Source: Artemisia argyi (Eukaryota; Streptophyta; Magnoliopsida; Asterales; Asteraceae). From it: DNA of 64,000 nucleotides. The translations under genes and the position numbers were made by a program. The first letter of the stretch is position 1; each line of letters opens with the position of its first letter. This document shows, in pieces, positions 12,189-23,733 of the stretch. Location: assembly GCA_030686995.1 (NCBI GenBank), contig CM060684.1:9859897-9923896 (forward strand), in the 5' to 3' direction. The notes under the pieces are model-generated. The model did no database searches. It was not told the DNA's origin and worked only from the letters and a program-made list of their open reading frames with translations.

Positions 12189-15147
12189 GCAATGGAATGC
12201 AAGGAAGCAAGGAGTAGTTTAGTTTTAGTTTTATGTATGTCGAATTAATGCAATTTCAAATTCTAGTCTAAATTAAATTGTCTAAGCAGTGTACTAAGTC
12301 ATTTTCATGTATTGTAACTCTTTTTGAATCATTAATTTCAAGTTTCATTAGCTGTTTCAACTTATGCAGTTTATTCTTAATCTCAAAATAATGATTAAGC
12401 TAAATGGTTGTTATTGTGTAATGTAGTGGATTCTTAGGCTCATATAAGTTCCATTAAGCTCATTGAAGCTATTAGAGATCCTAAAATCCAGTACTAGTAG
12501 AAGAAAATCAAAAAGTTAAAAAAAAGTCAACATTAGTCAACTGTTTGTATGTTTGATGTTTGTTTCAGGTTTTGAGCACAATTGAGGAGCTGGATTGAGT
12601 TGGAATTGCCTATCTAAAGATAGGCTACAAAGGAAAATCCCTTGTTCATGCTAGGGATAATCTTGTAAGTTTTCCATATTTGAAATTTCACAAAAATTCT
12701 AAGTTCCTAGTTGATGCTCATTTGTTGGCTTAAATGTGTTAATGTAAGCTTGTTTATGTGTTTTAATTCTTGTTTAAGAAGTTTATAACTCAGTAAGATT
12801 ACTTGTTCAATAGAATTAATAGTTTTCCATAATTTCATATTTCAACTGTCTAGGTTAGCTTTAGAGTAAAACTTGTGCTATTGTAGTATTAATCTGTTTT
12901 TAAGTACTTTAACATGCTCACTCAGTCATAATAAGTAGGTTGGAATCAAGAGTTTGAACCCTAGTTACCACTTGCTTTGAAAATCATTAATAGATAACTA
13001 ATAAGGTGTGTTTGGTTTAAGAGACTGCTTGGTATTCCATTGGTTACTTGTTGTTATTGCTAGTTCATACATGTTTCATTAGGTAATATTAGGTTACTCA
13101 GACCATAAAACTCAATAGGTTGTAGTTAAAAAGTCAAAATCATACTCTAATTTCCCACACAGTTAACTGTGTATAAGTTAGGAGTCCATAAGCTCATAAT
13201 CTGATAAGGAGTTGTTAAATTAGCTTTTAGTAAACTTATATTAGCTTAAAACATCATAAACAATAAGTTAGATCACTTAGAATCTCACCAAAGTCAAAGT
13301 TTGAGTGTTCTTGTCAAAAGTCAAAAATACTTGTTCTCAGTTTTCACCAAACTTGCTTGTTCATTTCTGAATTTTGTGATTTATTTGGGATTGTGAGATT
13401 TTGAGGTTTAGTTTTCTACCAGCTCATCTTTGAGATTATACCTTCATTTCATTTTTAGAAAAATTAACCTGGGCCCCACAGACCATCAAAATGACCTGCA
13501 GGGCAAGGTTGTGCCCTGCTCACCCAGTCACCCAGTCACCACCATCACTTTGGTGGTGTTTTGTGACTACCTCAGTGGACCACAGACCCCATAGATAGGT
13601 TTTTACATCCCCCCTCCTACCAGAGTCTCACCTTTGACCATTTGTTTGACCCTTAGCCTAGTGGACCCCACCTGCATTTGCTCACCAAGATTGTCCCAAG
13701 TTTGTGTTCATTTTCAAAGTGCAAAGTGCTTATTTGCTTGTGTTTAGCTTATTTGAGCTTATTTCTTGTTATTATCTGTTTGTTTAAGCTTGTTGCATTA
13801 ATTGGCATCTGATTTCACCATTGTGGACCCCACCCAAGGCCATTTGACCCAGATTGACCAAACAGTCAACCAAAGTCAACTGTTTAAGACAAGGGGGTGT
13901 CACAGCTTATTTATAAGCTAATTTTAAAAAGTGTTTTCATTAAAGTTTGTTATTTTAAGGCATTAAGTAGTTCTGAAAAAGAAAAATCCAAAAAAATCCA
14001 AGTTAAAGTAAGTGATAGTTTCTATTTAATTCAAGTTAATTTTAATTTTCATTTTTATATTTTAATTAAGTCACTAGTATTTTTATATTTTTATTAAATA
14101 CCTTATATAGTAAAGTAATTTTGATAATTTTTCCAGATTTTTATTTTGTCATTTAGTGTTAATTAGATTTAATTTTATTTTTCTTTATTATTAATTAATA
14201 TCAAATACTAAATAGTTTAATTAGTTTTTATAAGGTTAAATCTAGTTTTTATAATTTTCCTAGTTCTAATATAGTATAATAAGTTTTTAGAAAATAAAGT
14301 TTGAGATTCTACTGTTCATTTTCTATTTTTATTATTTTATTTGTTTAAAATAGACTTAAGTTAATTAAAAGGTAAATAATTAGTTGTTTAATCTTAAAAT
14401 ATAATTTTTAGAGTTTTTATAATGTTTTAGGATTCCAGTGATGGTTAAGTAATTTTAAAAAATTTTTTGTAATTTTCTAAGTTACTTTAGTATTAATATT
14501 AATTAAAAGTAGTTTAATTAGTTTAATTAAGTCAAATAGTTTTTAATTAATAACAAAACGACAAAAAGACAAAAATATTATTTTTAATTTTTTATACTTT
14601 CTTCAGTTCTAATTTAGGTTTAGAAAATATTTTGGTTAATTTTTAGTTTAATTTAAATCATTTGTCATTTTTAGTTTATTTAAATTAGATTTTAATTTAG
14701 ATTTTAAATAGTTTAATTAATTAAATAGTAGTTTAATATTATTTTAATCACTTTTATAATGTCCATTTTTTTTCATTTTTAATTTTAAGTTTTGAAAAGT
14801 GTCAAAAGCACCCCCTGTAGTTTGATAAATTCCAAAAATCCACTTTTCCAGTCCGATACGTGATCTTAATTGTCAATTTGTGCATATATCTGGTATCTGA
14901 TTATTGTGAATATTATATCTGTTTGTCAATACCAAAATAACAGTAGCAAAATCAATTCCATGTCATCTGGGCTACTGTCCTCAGTCCCACTCACTCATAA
15001 ACGATTTCAAAAGCATCATTTCAATCTCGCTGGGACTTTTACGACCCGGGGAAACACTACACTATCACCGGAGTATTGATTCTAGGCTATCTTTCACTTG
15101 TTGACCTTGGTCAATAATAATTAGATGGTTCAGGACCAATCAAAATT

Positions 15148-15165
15148 TGGCACCGCTGCCGGGGA
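15148..15165 (+). other. Athila primer binding site
   Basis: TGGCACCGCTGCCGGGGA, five bases after the LTR end. It matches the Asp-tRNA-primed PBS familiar in Athila/Tat elements with two differences from TGGCGCCGTTGCCGGGGA. Confidence 0.85.
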
Positions 15166-15717
15166 GGTTGTTGCGTGTTTTAAAATCGTTTTAAGTTTAG
15201 TGGTTTTCAAAACCCTCCCTGTAAAAAGTTTTGTAAAAACATAATCATATAAAAAACGTTCATTAACACTTTTCCTAAAGTGTTAAAAACACCAAAAAAA
15301 TCAAAAACAACAAAACAAACTGTGAAGTTAAATTACTTCGTTTTCTTTAAGATTACAACCTGAAACAGTTGGTTTAAGGTAAGTTCTGACATTAAATTGC
15401 GAACTGAAGAGGAAACCTATTTACTTCCTCCCGCCAGCCTGCGAGTAATCTTAAAAGAACGATTTCGGTTAACGAATCAGTTCCAAAAATAATTTCCAAT
15501 TTTTCTGCACACACACCCGTAAGCCTAAAGCAGATTTTTCAAAAATAATAAATACATAAAATCTTACCACCGCAAACCAAGGCTGAACACCTACCAACTG
15601 GGGGTGTGAACATAATAAGTTCCCAAACTTAAGATTTAAAACTTGCCTTTGTATCCCTGTGAGTAGTGTACCTTTTTCAAAGAAGCTACTCACTTGTAAT
15701 TATTAGTTTAAGTTCAC
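15166..15717 (+). other. Athila leader
   Basis: Untranslated stretch between PBS and gag. Only short chance ORFs are present and no recognised motif. Confidence 0.6.
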
Positions 15718-15718
15718 T

Positions 15719-17194
15719 GTGGATTTGCCTCGAATTTGTGTTGAAAAATTGTTTTTAGTGCATGCGCATAAAAAACAGAAAGACGTACCCGAGTTACGTT
15801 CTAATACAGAAACCGAAATGGCCGCTGGCCTACCACCACCATTACCACCCCCTGACCCTAATAGGGATGAGCCAGCTCCCGATCTCCGAACTATGGAGGA
15901 GCTGTGCCAACCTACCATGCAAGGGCGGGGTGGGCCTATTGCACCACTCACTATTGGGGCTGCGGACTTTGGCCTCAAGCATCACATGATCCAACAAGTC
16001 CAAAATTCGTGTCAATTTCACGGATTACCGGGTGACGATGCCAACAAGCATCTTGACAAATATCTTACGGTCACCCAAAGCATGAAACAGCATGGTGTCA
16101 CCGATGATGCCCTTTGGCTGTACCTCTTCCCCTATTCTCTCGCTCATCATGCCACTGCATGGTTTGACCGACTTCCAAAGAATTCTATTCGAACCTTTGA
16201 TGAAATGGTAACCAAGTTTCTAGCAAAATATTTTCCACCATCCATGGTTACCAAGTTACGTAATGATATCAGCAACTTCCGGCAACTTCCCGATGAGTCT
16301 CTTTTTGAGGCTTGGGAGCGTTATAAGCTAGCTATTGATCGGTGCCCTAACCACAATATGTTTCAAGTTACCATCATAGATACCTTCTATAATGGTCTGA
16401 CATTGAGGCACCGAGACATTCTCAATGCTGCTGCTGGTGGGACATTTATGAAAAGGCGTCCCGAGGAGTGCTATGACTTAATCGAGAACATGACTGCCCA
16501 TCATAACTTTTGGGATTCCTCTGCGGAGAGGGAAGCGTCATGTCATTCCGTTACTCCCTCATCATCATCTCCTGAAATAATCGCTCTTACCAAAAAGATG
16601 GATGATATTTCTACGGCTGTGTTGAGAATGAACCAAACGATACAACATCAGGTTCAAAATCAATAAGTGAAAGCCGTGGCCCGAAGTTGTGAAACTTGTG
16701 GGGGCCCACATCTGTATTCCGAGTGTCCAGCTACTGCTGAATTTTCTCAAGAGAACGTTTATGCTGCTAACGGTTCCTACAACACGAGGGGTAATTCTTA
16801 CCAACCGCAAGGGGACCGTAATCTCTTAAGCTATCGTTCCAACAATTTTCTCGGACCTCCCGGTTTTAACCAAAATCAAAACCGTAACACGAATCAGAAT
16901 TTCAACCAAGGTCAAAACTCAAATTTCCCAAACACGAACCAAAATCAAGGCCAGTTTAATCAAAACAATTTTCAAAATGGCAATCAAAACCAAGGTTTTC
17001 AAGGAAATTTTCAAAGAAACCAAAATCAAGGGAATTACAATCAGGGTAATTTCAATCAGAGAAACACTTTTCAGGGTAACAACAATCAAAATCAAGGGAA
17101 TTTTCAAAACAACCGTGTTCAAAATCCCCCTGTTCAAAATCAAAACGTTGTTCCACCTCCGTCTTCCTCCGATGCTGAAATTAAAAATTCATGA
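15719..17194 (+). pseudogene. Athila gag, one in-frame stop, frameshifted end
   Basis: The frame opens at 15719 without an ATG; the first in-frame ATG is at 15818 (MAAGLPPPLPPP), my preferred start. A retrotransposon gag capsid region follows (with AWFDRLP and the WERYKLAIDRCP region). A TAA at 16664-16666 interrupts the frame. The same frame then continues with the zinc knuckle CETCGGPHLYSEC (C-x2-C-x3-H-x4-C) and a long Asn/Gln-rich tail (about 16860-17150) made of NQNQ/NFNQ-type words. The frame ends at TGA 17192-17194, which overlaps the ATG that opens the pol frame (ATGA). In related elements gag and pol are one ORF, so this overlap probably reflects a small indel near 17190. Confidence 0.88.
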
Positions 17195-20100
17195 AAGCAC
17201 AAGAGGAAACAAATCGGTTATTGATCAAGACTATCTCTGAACTTAAGAAGTCTTTAAATGATCGACCCTCGGGCTCTGGTACATTACCGAGCAACACGAT
17301 CGCTAACCCGAGGGGCGATGTCAAGGCGATCACTACCCGTAGTGGGGTATCATACAATGGACCCTCGATTCCTTCTACCTCTTCTTCTCCTCCTAAGGTA
17401 GCGGAACGTGAACCTGAGGTCACTACGGACAAGGTACTTCCTACTAATAACGGAGGTACCAACAACGTCCAACCTCAAGTTGTCCCGGTCCCGGCTCGTA
17501 AGCCGAAAGTTGTATTTGATCCTCCTGTGTGTCCTGATGAAATCTCAAAGAATAACCCTAAGCCGTCAATTCCATATCCTTCACGAGTGACTGAACAAAA
17601 GAACCGCGAAAAAGCTAACCATCAGATGGAAAAATTTTATCAAATTTTCCAAGAATTACACTTTGATATTAGCTTCGCGGACGCTCTTCTTCTCATGCCT
17701 AAGTTTGCTTCAACAATCAAAAATCTGATAAGCAACAAAGAAAAACTTTGTGAGATGGCAAAAACTCCTCTTAACGAGCATTGCTCAGCAGTGCTCTTGA
17801 AAAAGCTTCCCGAAAAGCTTGGAGATCCCGGGAAATTTCTCATTCCATGTATTTTCCCTGGGATGGTTGAATGCTTTGCCTTGGCCGATCTTGGCGCAAG
17901 CATTAACCTGATGCCTTACTCAGTCTGGAAAAGGCTTTCTCTTCCTACTCTCACTCCGACCTGCATGACACTCGAGCTTGCAGACCGTACCATATCCCGT
18001 CCTCTCGGCATTGCCGAAGATATCTTTGTGAAAGTAGGAAAGTTCCACTTTCCGGCAGATTTCGTGATTGTTGATTTCGATGCTGACCCAAGAGTTCCTC
18101 TCATTCTTGGGAGGGGATTCTTAAGAACGGGTCGTGCTTTGATCGATGTATTCGAAGAAGAAATCACTCTACGTGTTGGTGGCGAAGCCATCACATTCAA
18201 TCTTGATCAGACCTCAAGATACTCCTCCAACTATGACGCTGAAACGGTTAACCGTATTGATATCATTGATGTTGCGTCTGAGGAGTATTCTCAAGAGGTC
18301 CTTGGTTTCTCATCCAGTGGCAGTCTTTCTATTGACCCTATCATTTCCGACTCTTCCCCTTCCCTCACTCCGTTTGAGGGAGGTGACTTCCTTTTGGAAG
18401 AGCTCGAGGCTTTTCTTACTCAAGATAGCTCAATTCCCGATGGAGTTGATGAAAACTATCTTGACCCGGAGGGGGACATTCTTCTCCTTGAAAGATTGTT
18501 AAATGACGATCCTTCACCCTCTCCGTCTCCACAAATACTTCATAAAGCGGAAGTCAAAAATGTTGAAATAACTGAAGACTTTCCCGAGGTTGGGCTCAAG
18601 GACTTGCCTCCTCATCTAGAATATTCATTTCTGGAGGGTGATAATAAATTACCCGTCATTATTGCCAAAGACTTAAAAGATGAGGAAAAGGCTGCACTCC
18701 TAAAGGTTCTTAAGTCAAACAAGCAAGCAATTGCTTGGAAACTCTCCGACATTAAGGGCATAAGCCCGAACTTTTGTACTCATAAAATCTTAATGGAGGA
18801 TGACTTTAAGCCAGCTGTGCAACATCAGAGAAGGGTAAATCCCAAAATCCACGAAGTTATCAAACAAGAAGTTCTTAAACTTCTTGATGCGGGATTGATT
18901 TACCCTATATCTGACAGTCCTTGGGTTAGCCCAATTCATTGTGTTCCCAAAAAGGGTGGCATTACCGTTGTCACCAACGAGGATAACGAGTTGATTCCAA
19001 CTCGTTTGGTCACGGGTTGGCGGGTTTGTATTGACTATCGAAAGTTAAATGAAGCCACCCGTAAAGACCATTTTCCTCTCCCTTTTATGGACCAAATGCT
19101 CGAAAGACTTGCGGGGAATGAATACTACTGCTTCCTCGATGGCTTCTCGGGTTACTTCCAAATCCCCATTGATCCCCAGGATCAAGAAAAGACTACCTTC
19201 ACATGCCCCTACGGAACTTTTGCTTACAGACGTATGCCTTTCGGCTTATGTAATGCACCAGGCACGTTCCAGAGATGCATGATGTCTATTTTTTCCGACA
19301 TGATCGGGAAAACTATGGAGGTATTCATGGATGACTTTTCGGTCATCGGGGATTCATTTCAGACTTGCCTCTCCCACTTGGAACAGATGCTTAAACGTTG
19401 CAAAGAAACGAATCTAAGTCTCAACTGGGAAAAGAGCCACTTTATGGTCAAGGAGGGCATTGTCATCGGCCATAAGATTTCAAAAAACGGGATCGAGGTT
19501 GACAGAGCTAAAATCGATGTCATTGCCAAATTACCTCATCCCACCACCGTAAAAGGTGTTAGGAGCTTTTTGGGTCATGCCGGCTTCTACCGTAGGTTTA
19601 TCCAAGATTTTTCTAAGATTGTCCGGCATATGACCCATCTCCTCGAGAAGGATGCTCCTTTCATCTTCTCTCCTGAGTGCATCGAAGCTTTTGAAACACT
19701 AAAGAAAAAGCTTACCGAGGCACCGATTCTTGTTTCCCCCGATTGGGACCAACCTTTTGAGCTTATGTGCGATGCTAGTGATTTTGCCATAGGTGCGGTC
19801 TTGGGGCAACGAAAAGCAAAATACTTTCAGCCCATACACTACGCAAGCAAAACTATGACTGAGGCTCAAGGTCATTACACCACCACTGAAAAAGAACTCC
19901 TAGTTGTGGTGTATGCCTTCGAGAAATTCCGGTCATACCTAATCTTGACTAAATGCGTAGTGTACACAGATCACTCGGCTTTGAAATACCTATTTGCAAA
20001 ACAAGATGCAAAGCCGAGGCTTCTTCGTTGGGTTCTCCTCCTTCAGGAATTTGATATCATTATCCGTGATAAAAAAGGAGCCGAGAACCTTGCTGCTGAT

Positions 20101-21504
20101 CATCTCTCACGATTAGAGAACCCTCATCAAGATGTGTCCGAGAAAAAGGAAATAAATGAAACATTTCCTCTCGAGACACTCAATGCGGTTGCTTTTCGTG
20201 GTGACTCTACTACCCCATGGTTTGCCGACTTTGCAAATTACCATGCGGGTAACTTCATAGTGAAGGGGTTGACGTCCCAACAAAAGAAAAAATTCTTCAA
20301 AGACGTTAAACATTACTTCTGGGACGACCCCTTCCTATTCAAAATCTGTGTCGATCAAGTCATCCGGCGATGTGTATACGGACAGGAAGCCACTGATATT
20401 CTCAAGGCTTGCCATGCTGGACCCACCGGGGGCCATCATAGTCCTAACTACACCGCAAAAAAGGTGTTTGATTCCGGTTTCTATTGGCCCACAATCTATA
20501 AGGATGCCTACGAGTTAGTCTAAGCCTGTGATGCTTGTCAGCGTCACGGAAATATTTCACAAAAGAACGAAATGCCACAAAATGCTATTCAAGTTTGTGA
20601 AATCTTTGACGTCTGGGGCATTGACTTTATGGGGCCATTCCCATCTTCTCGTGGAAACAAATACATACTCGTGGCTGTTGACTACTTGTCAAAATGGGTT
20701 GAGGCTAAGGCCTTACCCACTAACGATGCCCGAGTAGTTGTGAAGTTCTTGAAATCCCTCTTTGCTCGTTTTGGAACCCCACGTGCCATCATTAGTGATC
20801 GCGGTACTCACTTTTGCAATGATCAATTTGCAAAAGTGATGCTGAAATACGGTGTTACTCATCGTCTTTCCACCGCATATCACCCCCAAACAAGTGGGCA
20901 GGTGGAGGTTTCCAACCGTGGTATTAAACGGATTCTTGAGAGGACAGTAGGTGAAAACCGTGCTTCCTGGTCGGACAAACTAGATGATGCACTCTGGGCC
21001 TTCCGTACAGTTTACAAAACACCCATCGGGTGTACTCCATACAAGCTTGTATACGGGAAGGCGTGTCATTTACCGATCGAGCTCGAGCACAAAGCCTACT
21101 GGGCCTTGAAACATGCTAACTACGACCTTCATAAAGCGGGTGATCACCGTAAGGTTCAAATCAATGAATTAAACGAACTTCGTGATCAAGCCTACGAGAA
21201 CTCTTTGATCTACAAAGAAAAGACAAAGAAGATTCACGACTCTAAGATTAAGAACCGAGTTTTCAACGTCGGTGACAGAGTCCTTCTTTTCAATTCAAGA
21301 TTAAAGATCTTCTCGGGGAAATTAAAAACCCGATGGACCGGACCATTCACCATTGCTAAAGTTTACCCATACGGGACTGTTGAGTTATCTCAACCCGAAG
21401 GTCCCAACTTCAAAGTGAATGGTCACAGATTGAAACATTATTTTGGAGAGGACACACCACCCATGGTTGTCCCGGATCTCCAAACTTTCCCCATGGACCA
21501 ATGA
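17191..21504 (+). pseudogene. Athila pol (protease, RT, RNaseH, integrase), one in-frame stop
   Basis: One frame from ATG 17191 to the stop at 21502-21504, broken only by TAA at 20521-20523. Order: linker; aspartic protease with [14 protein letters not shown] with [31 protein letters not shown] and the catalytic FMDD; RNaseH with [15 protein letters not shown] and [10 protein letters not shown]; then integrase with its HHCC zinc finger. The stop falls inside that finger, between its His and Cys pairs. The core keeps its D-D-E residues ([25 protein letters not shown]). There is no chromodomain. Because the stop separates RT/RNaseH from most of integrase, the element cannot complete the cycle alone. 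Confidence 0.92.
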
Positions 21505-21690
21505 ATTCGGGGATCGAGTTAAGCTAGTGACTCGGTGAACAAAAATTAGCAGCATATATGGGTTTTCACCCGTATTTCTGACTTCTTTCTACTTTCTACC
21601 ACCCTAGTGTGGGGGAGTGGCCATCCCCCACCATTTCAAAAGTAAATATTTTTCAAAATTCAATAAACATGTTTTGTATGTATATTATGT

Positions 21691-22018
21691 CATTCAACTC
21701 CCGGGCTGTCTGGGCAAATTTACTACAGTTAATCATTCATAAGTGATTAGCTAGCGTGGTAAACTTGACACAAGCCTGGGAGGTGTATATTATATACTTT
21801 ATTATTCATCTTCCAGGCTGTCAGGGCAGATTTATTACAGTTAATCATTCACAAGTGATTAGCTAGCGTGGTAAACCTGACACAAACCTGGAAGGTGTAT
21901 GTATATTATAAACTTTATCATTCAACTTCCGGGCTGTTAGGGCAAATTTATTACAGTTAATCATTCACAAGTGATTAGCTAGCGTGGTAAACCTAACACA
22001 AGCCTGGGAGGTAGTGAT
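21691..22018 (+). repeat. Three 113-115-bp tandem repeats with inverted arms
   Basis: Units start at 21691, 21804 and 21919 (CATTCAACTCCCGGGCTG and variants). Each carries TAATCATTCACAAGTGATTAG, whose outer bases are self-complementary. Its two ends, CTCCCGGGCTG and AGCCTGGGAG, are nearly inverted repeats, so each unit could fold into a long hairpin. Confidence 0.85.
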
Positions 22019-22319
22019 TCAAAAAAATAAATAAATAAAAAAAAAAAAAAAAAAAAAATGTATGTACAGATAAAATAAAGTGAAATATAGAAATTTCCAC
22101 AGTTAGAATCGAATATTAGCTTTTCCATTCAGAGATTCGGCATAATAGCCGGGACTTTGAATATTGAGGACAATATCAGTTCTAGTGTGGGGGGGGGGGG
22201 GGGAAATTCTTACGAATTTTATCACAAAATTTTCCAAGTACCCCCATTTTAGGCCAAAAATTTTTTTCAAAATTTTTCACTTTATTCCAAAATTTTTGTG
22301 GTTATCAATCCGCCAAAGT

Positions 22320-22740
22320 CTAAAATGACAAAGGGATTGGCTAGTCCAGGAGCAAACGGCTCTTGGTAAAGACATCTCAAACCCGTTGATGGCTGGCAGT
22401 TTGCCAAAAATTGCATGGTTCCTCAGCTCCCCCGCATCCTCATAAGCAAATGAGTTGGCTAGCCCACAAGATTATGGCTTGTGGTAAAGGCAGTAGAAAA
22501 TCCATAATTGGTATTCAGCTCACCAAGATGTTGACTCTAGTCCATCAAGATGCTGGCTAGTCCAGAAACAAACGGCTTTTGGTAAAGACAAATCAAATCC
22601 GTTGACAGCTGGTGGTTTGCTCAAAATCACACGGTTATCAGGTGTGCCACAGTTCTTACACCTGGCTACTCCAGAAGTGATGGCTTTTGGTAAAGAGTTT
22701 CAAATCCATTAAGTTTTTCTCAAAAGATTGCTAGGGACTA
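22320..22740 (+). repeat. Four degenerate GGCTAGTCCAGAA...TTTTGGTAAAG repeats
   Basis: Variants of GGCTAGTCCAG followed by ACGGCTTTTGGTAAAGA begin near 22339, 22457, 22555 and 22663, a spacing of about 100-118 bases. Alternate units also share CCGTTGATGGCTGG and GGTTTGC-like words. Confidence 0.7.
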
Positions 22741-22750
22741 GCAATGTTTT

Positions 22751-22762
22751 AGTGTGGGGGAT
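22751..22762 (+). other. Athila polypurine tract
   Basis: AGTGTGGGGGAT directly precedes the 3' LTR start at 22763. Two further copies of AGTGTGGGGG lie upstream at 21606 and 22184; the second is extended to a long G run. Confidence 0.85.
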
Positions 22763-23713
22763 TGATGAGTGTGTAAATACTAATCATTTTTACCAATTCT
22801 GAACTGCCAAAACATCCAAAAACACTCAATAATGAATTAAAATAGTGAAAATATCCCAGGAAAGTGTTTTACATGTTTCAAATGCAAAAATACCAAAAAC
22901 AGATGAAAAACACATAAAGTTTATATAATTGGCAGTTTCAGTCCCCCAACTTTCAAAAGTTGTCAAATCTAGTCCCTGGTCATTCTAAAAACTTGAAAAA
23001 GTCACCAAAGGCCCTTATAAATCAAAAAGTTACATAATTAGTCCTTTGGTGAAAAGTTTCACAGAATGTCAAGTTTAGTCCCTGAACTTTGTAAATTGTC
23101 AAAAATGGTCCCTGGGATATGGAAAACTTTGAAAAAAAAACAAATTTTGTCCTTGCACTATCCTTTTATGACAGGATTGGTCCTTGGTGGAAAGTTTGGT
23201 GATATTTACACAAAAGGTCCCTAAAGTTTGAAAGTTTGACGGATTTAGTCCCTGGGGTTTTTAAAAGTGAAAAATTCAAAATTAAACCTCATACTATTCA
23301 TCATTGGCATATTATACCCTTAGAAACAAATTAAAAAGATGCCAAAATCCAACCCTCAACTTTCCCAAAATTACACAAATGGTCCTTGTTAAATAAAAGC
23401 TAACCGGATCCAAAATTAACCAAAACCAAAACCAACACTAGCCTAGTCCATTCTTTGGGCCCAAATAACAAACAGTCCACACCCTAAGCCCAGTCCAACC
23501 CCCATGTTTGACCTCGGTCAACAAAACCACCCCGTATCCCCTTTTCCCTCCCAAACCACCACCACCACTCAGACCCCAAAACCACCTGGTTTTGCTACCA
23601 CCACCCCCACTTGCACCTCAATCATCACCATCCCACCCCTACACCTACCCCTCACCTCCACAATTAATGCTCCTCCCCCTTACACATTATCAGAGAAAAT
23701 TTGAAGAGACAAG

Positions 23714-23733
23714 TTTTGGCGCCAAAACACGTG
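23714..23733 (+). promoter_or_regulatory. Palindromic E2F-type site plus G-box, Athila 3' LTR
   Basis: Exact copy of the 5' LTR block (TTTTGGCGCCAAAA then CACGTG). From this LTR, transcription would read out of the element into the rest of the Copia LTR and the host repeat array. Confidence 0.65.

Larger units (their letters stand above)
11131..15142 (+). repeat. Athila 5' LTR
   Basis: 4,012 bases, TGATGAG...CAATCA, matching 22763-26934 with scattered differences. It contains a set of degenerate repeats (about 11290-11640), an E2F/G-box/TATA promoter block (12083-12188), and a very AT-rich segment from about 13900 to 14800. The short Pro/Thr-rich ORF at 11871-12185 is conserved between LTRs only because the LTRs are; I do not call it a gene. 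Confidence 0.94.
21505..22762 (+). other. Athila 3' untranslated region, no env-like ORF
   Basis: About 1.26 kb between integrase and the 3' LTR. It is filled by two different tandem arrays and three copies of the purine tract AGTGTGGGGG (21606, 22184, 22751). No ORF resembling the env-like gene of some Athila members is present. Confidence 0.8.

Noticed and set aside
17191..17194. ATGA overlap as a programmed gag/pol recoding site
   Set aside because: No slippery heptamer or pseudoknot is evident, and related elements have gag and pol in one frame, so an accidental indel is simpler.
21505..22762. Env-like ORF expected in some Athila elements
   Set aside because: All frames are closed by stops and the region consists of tandem repeats.
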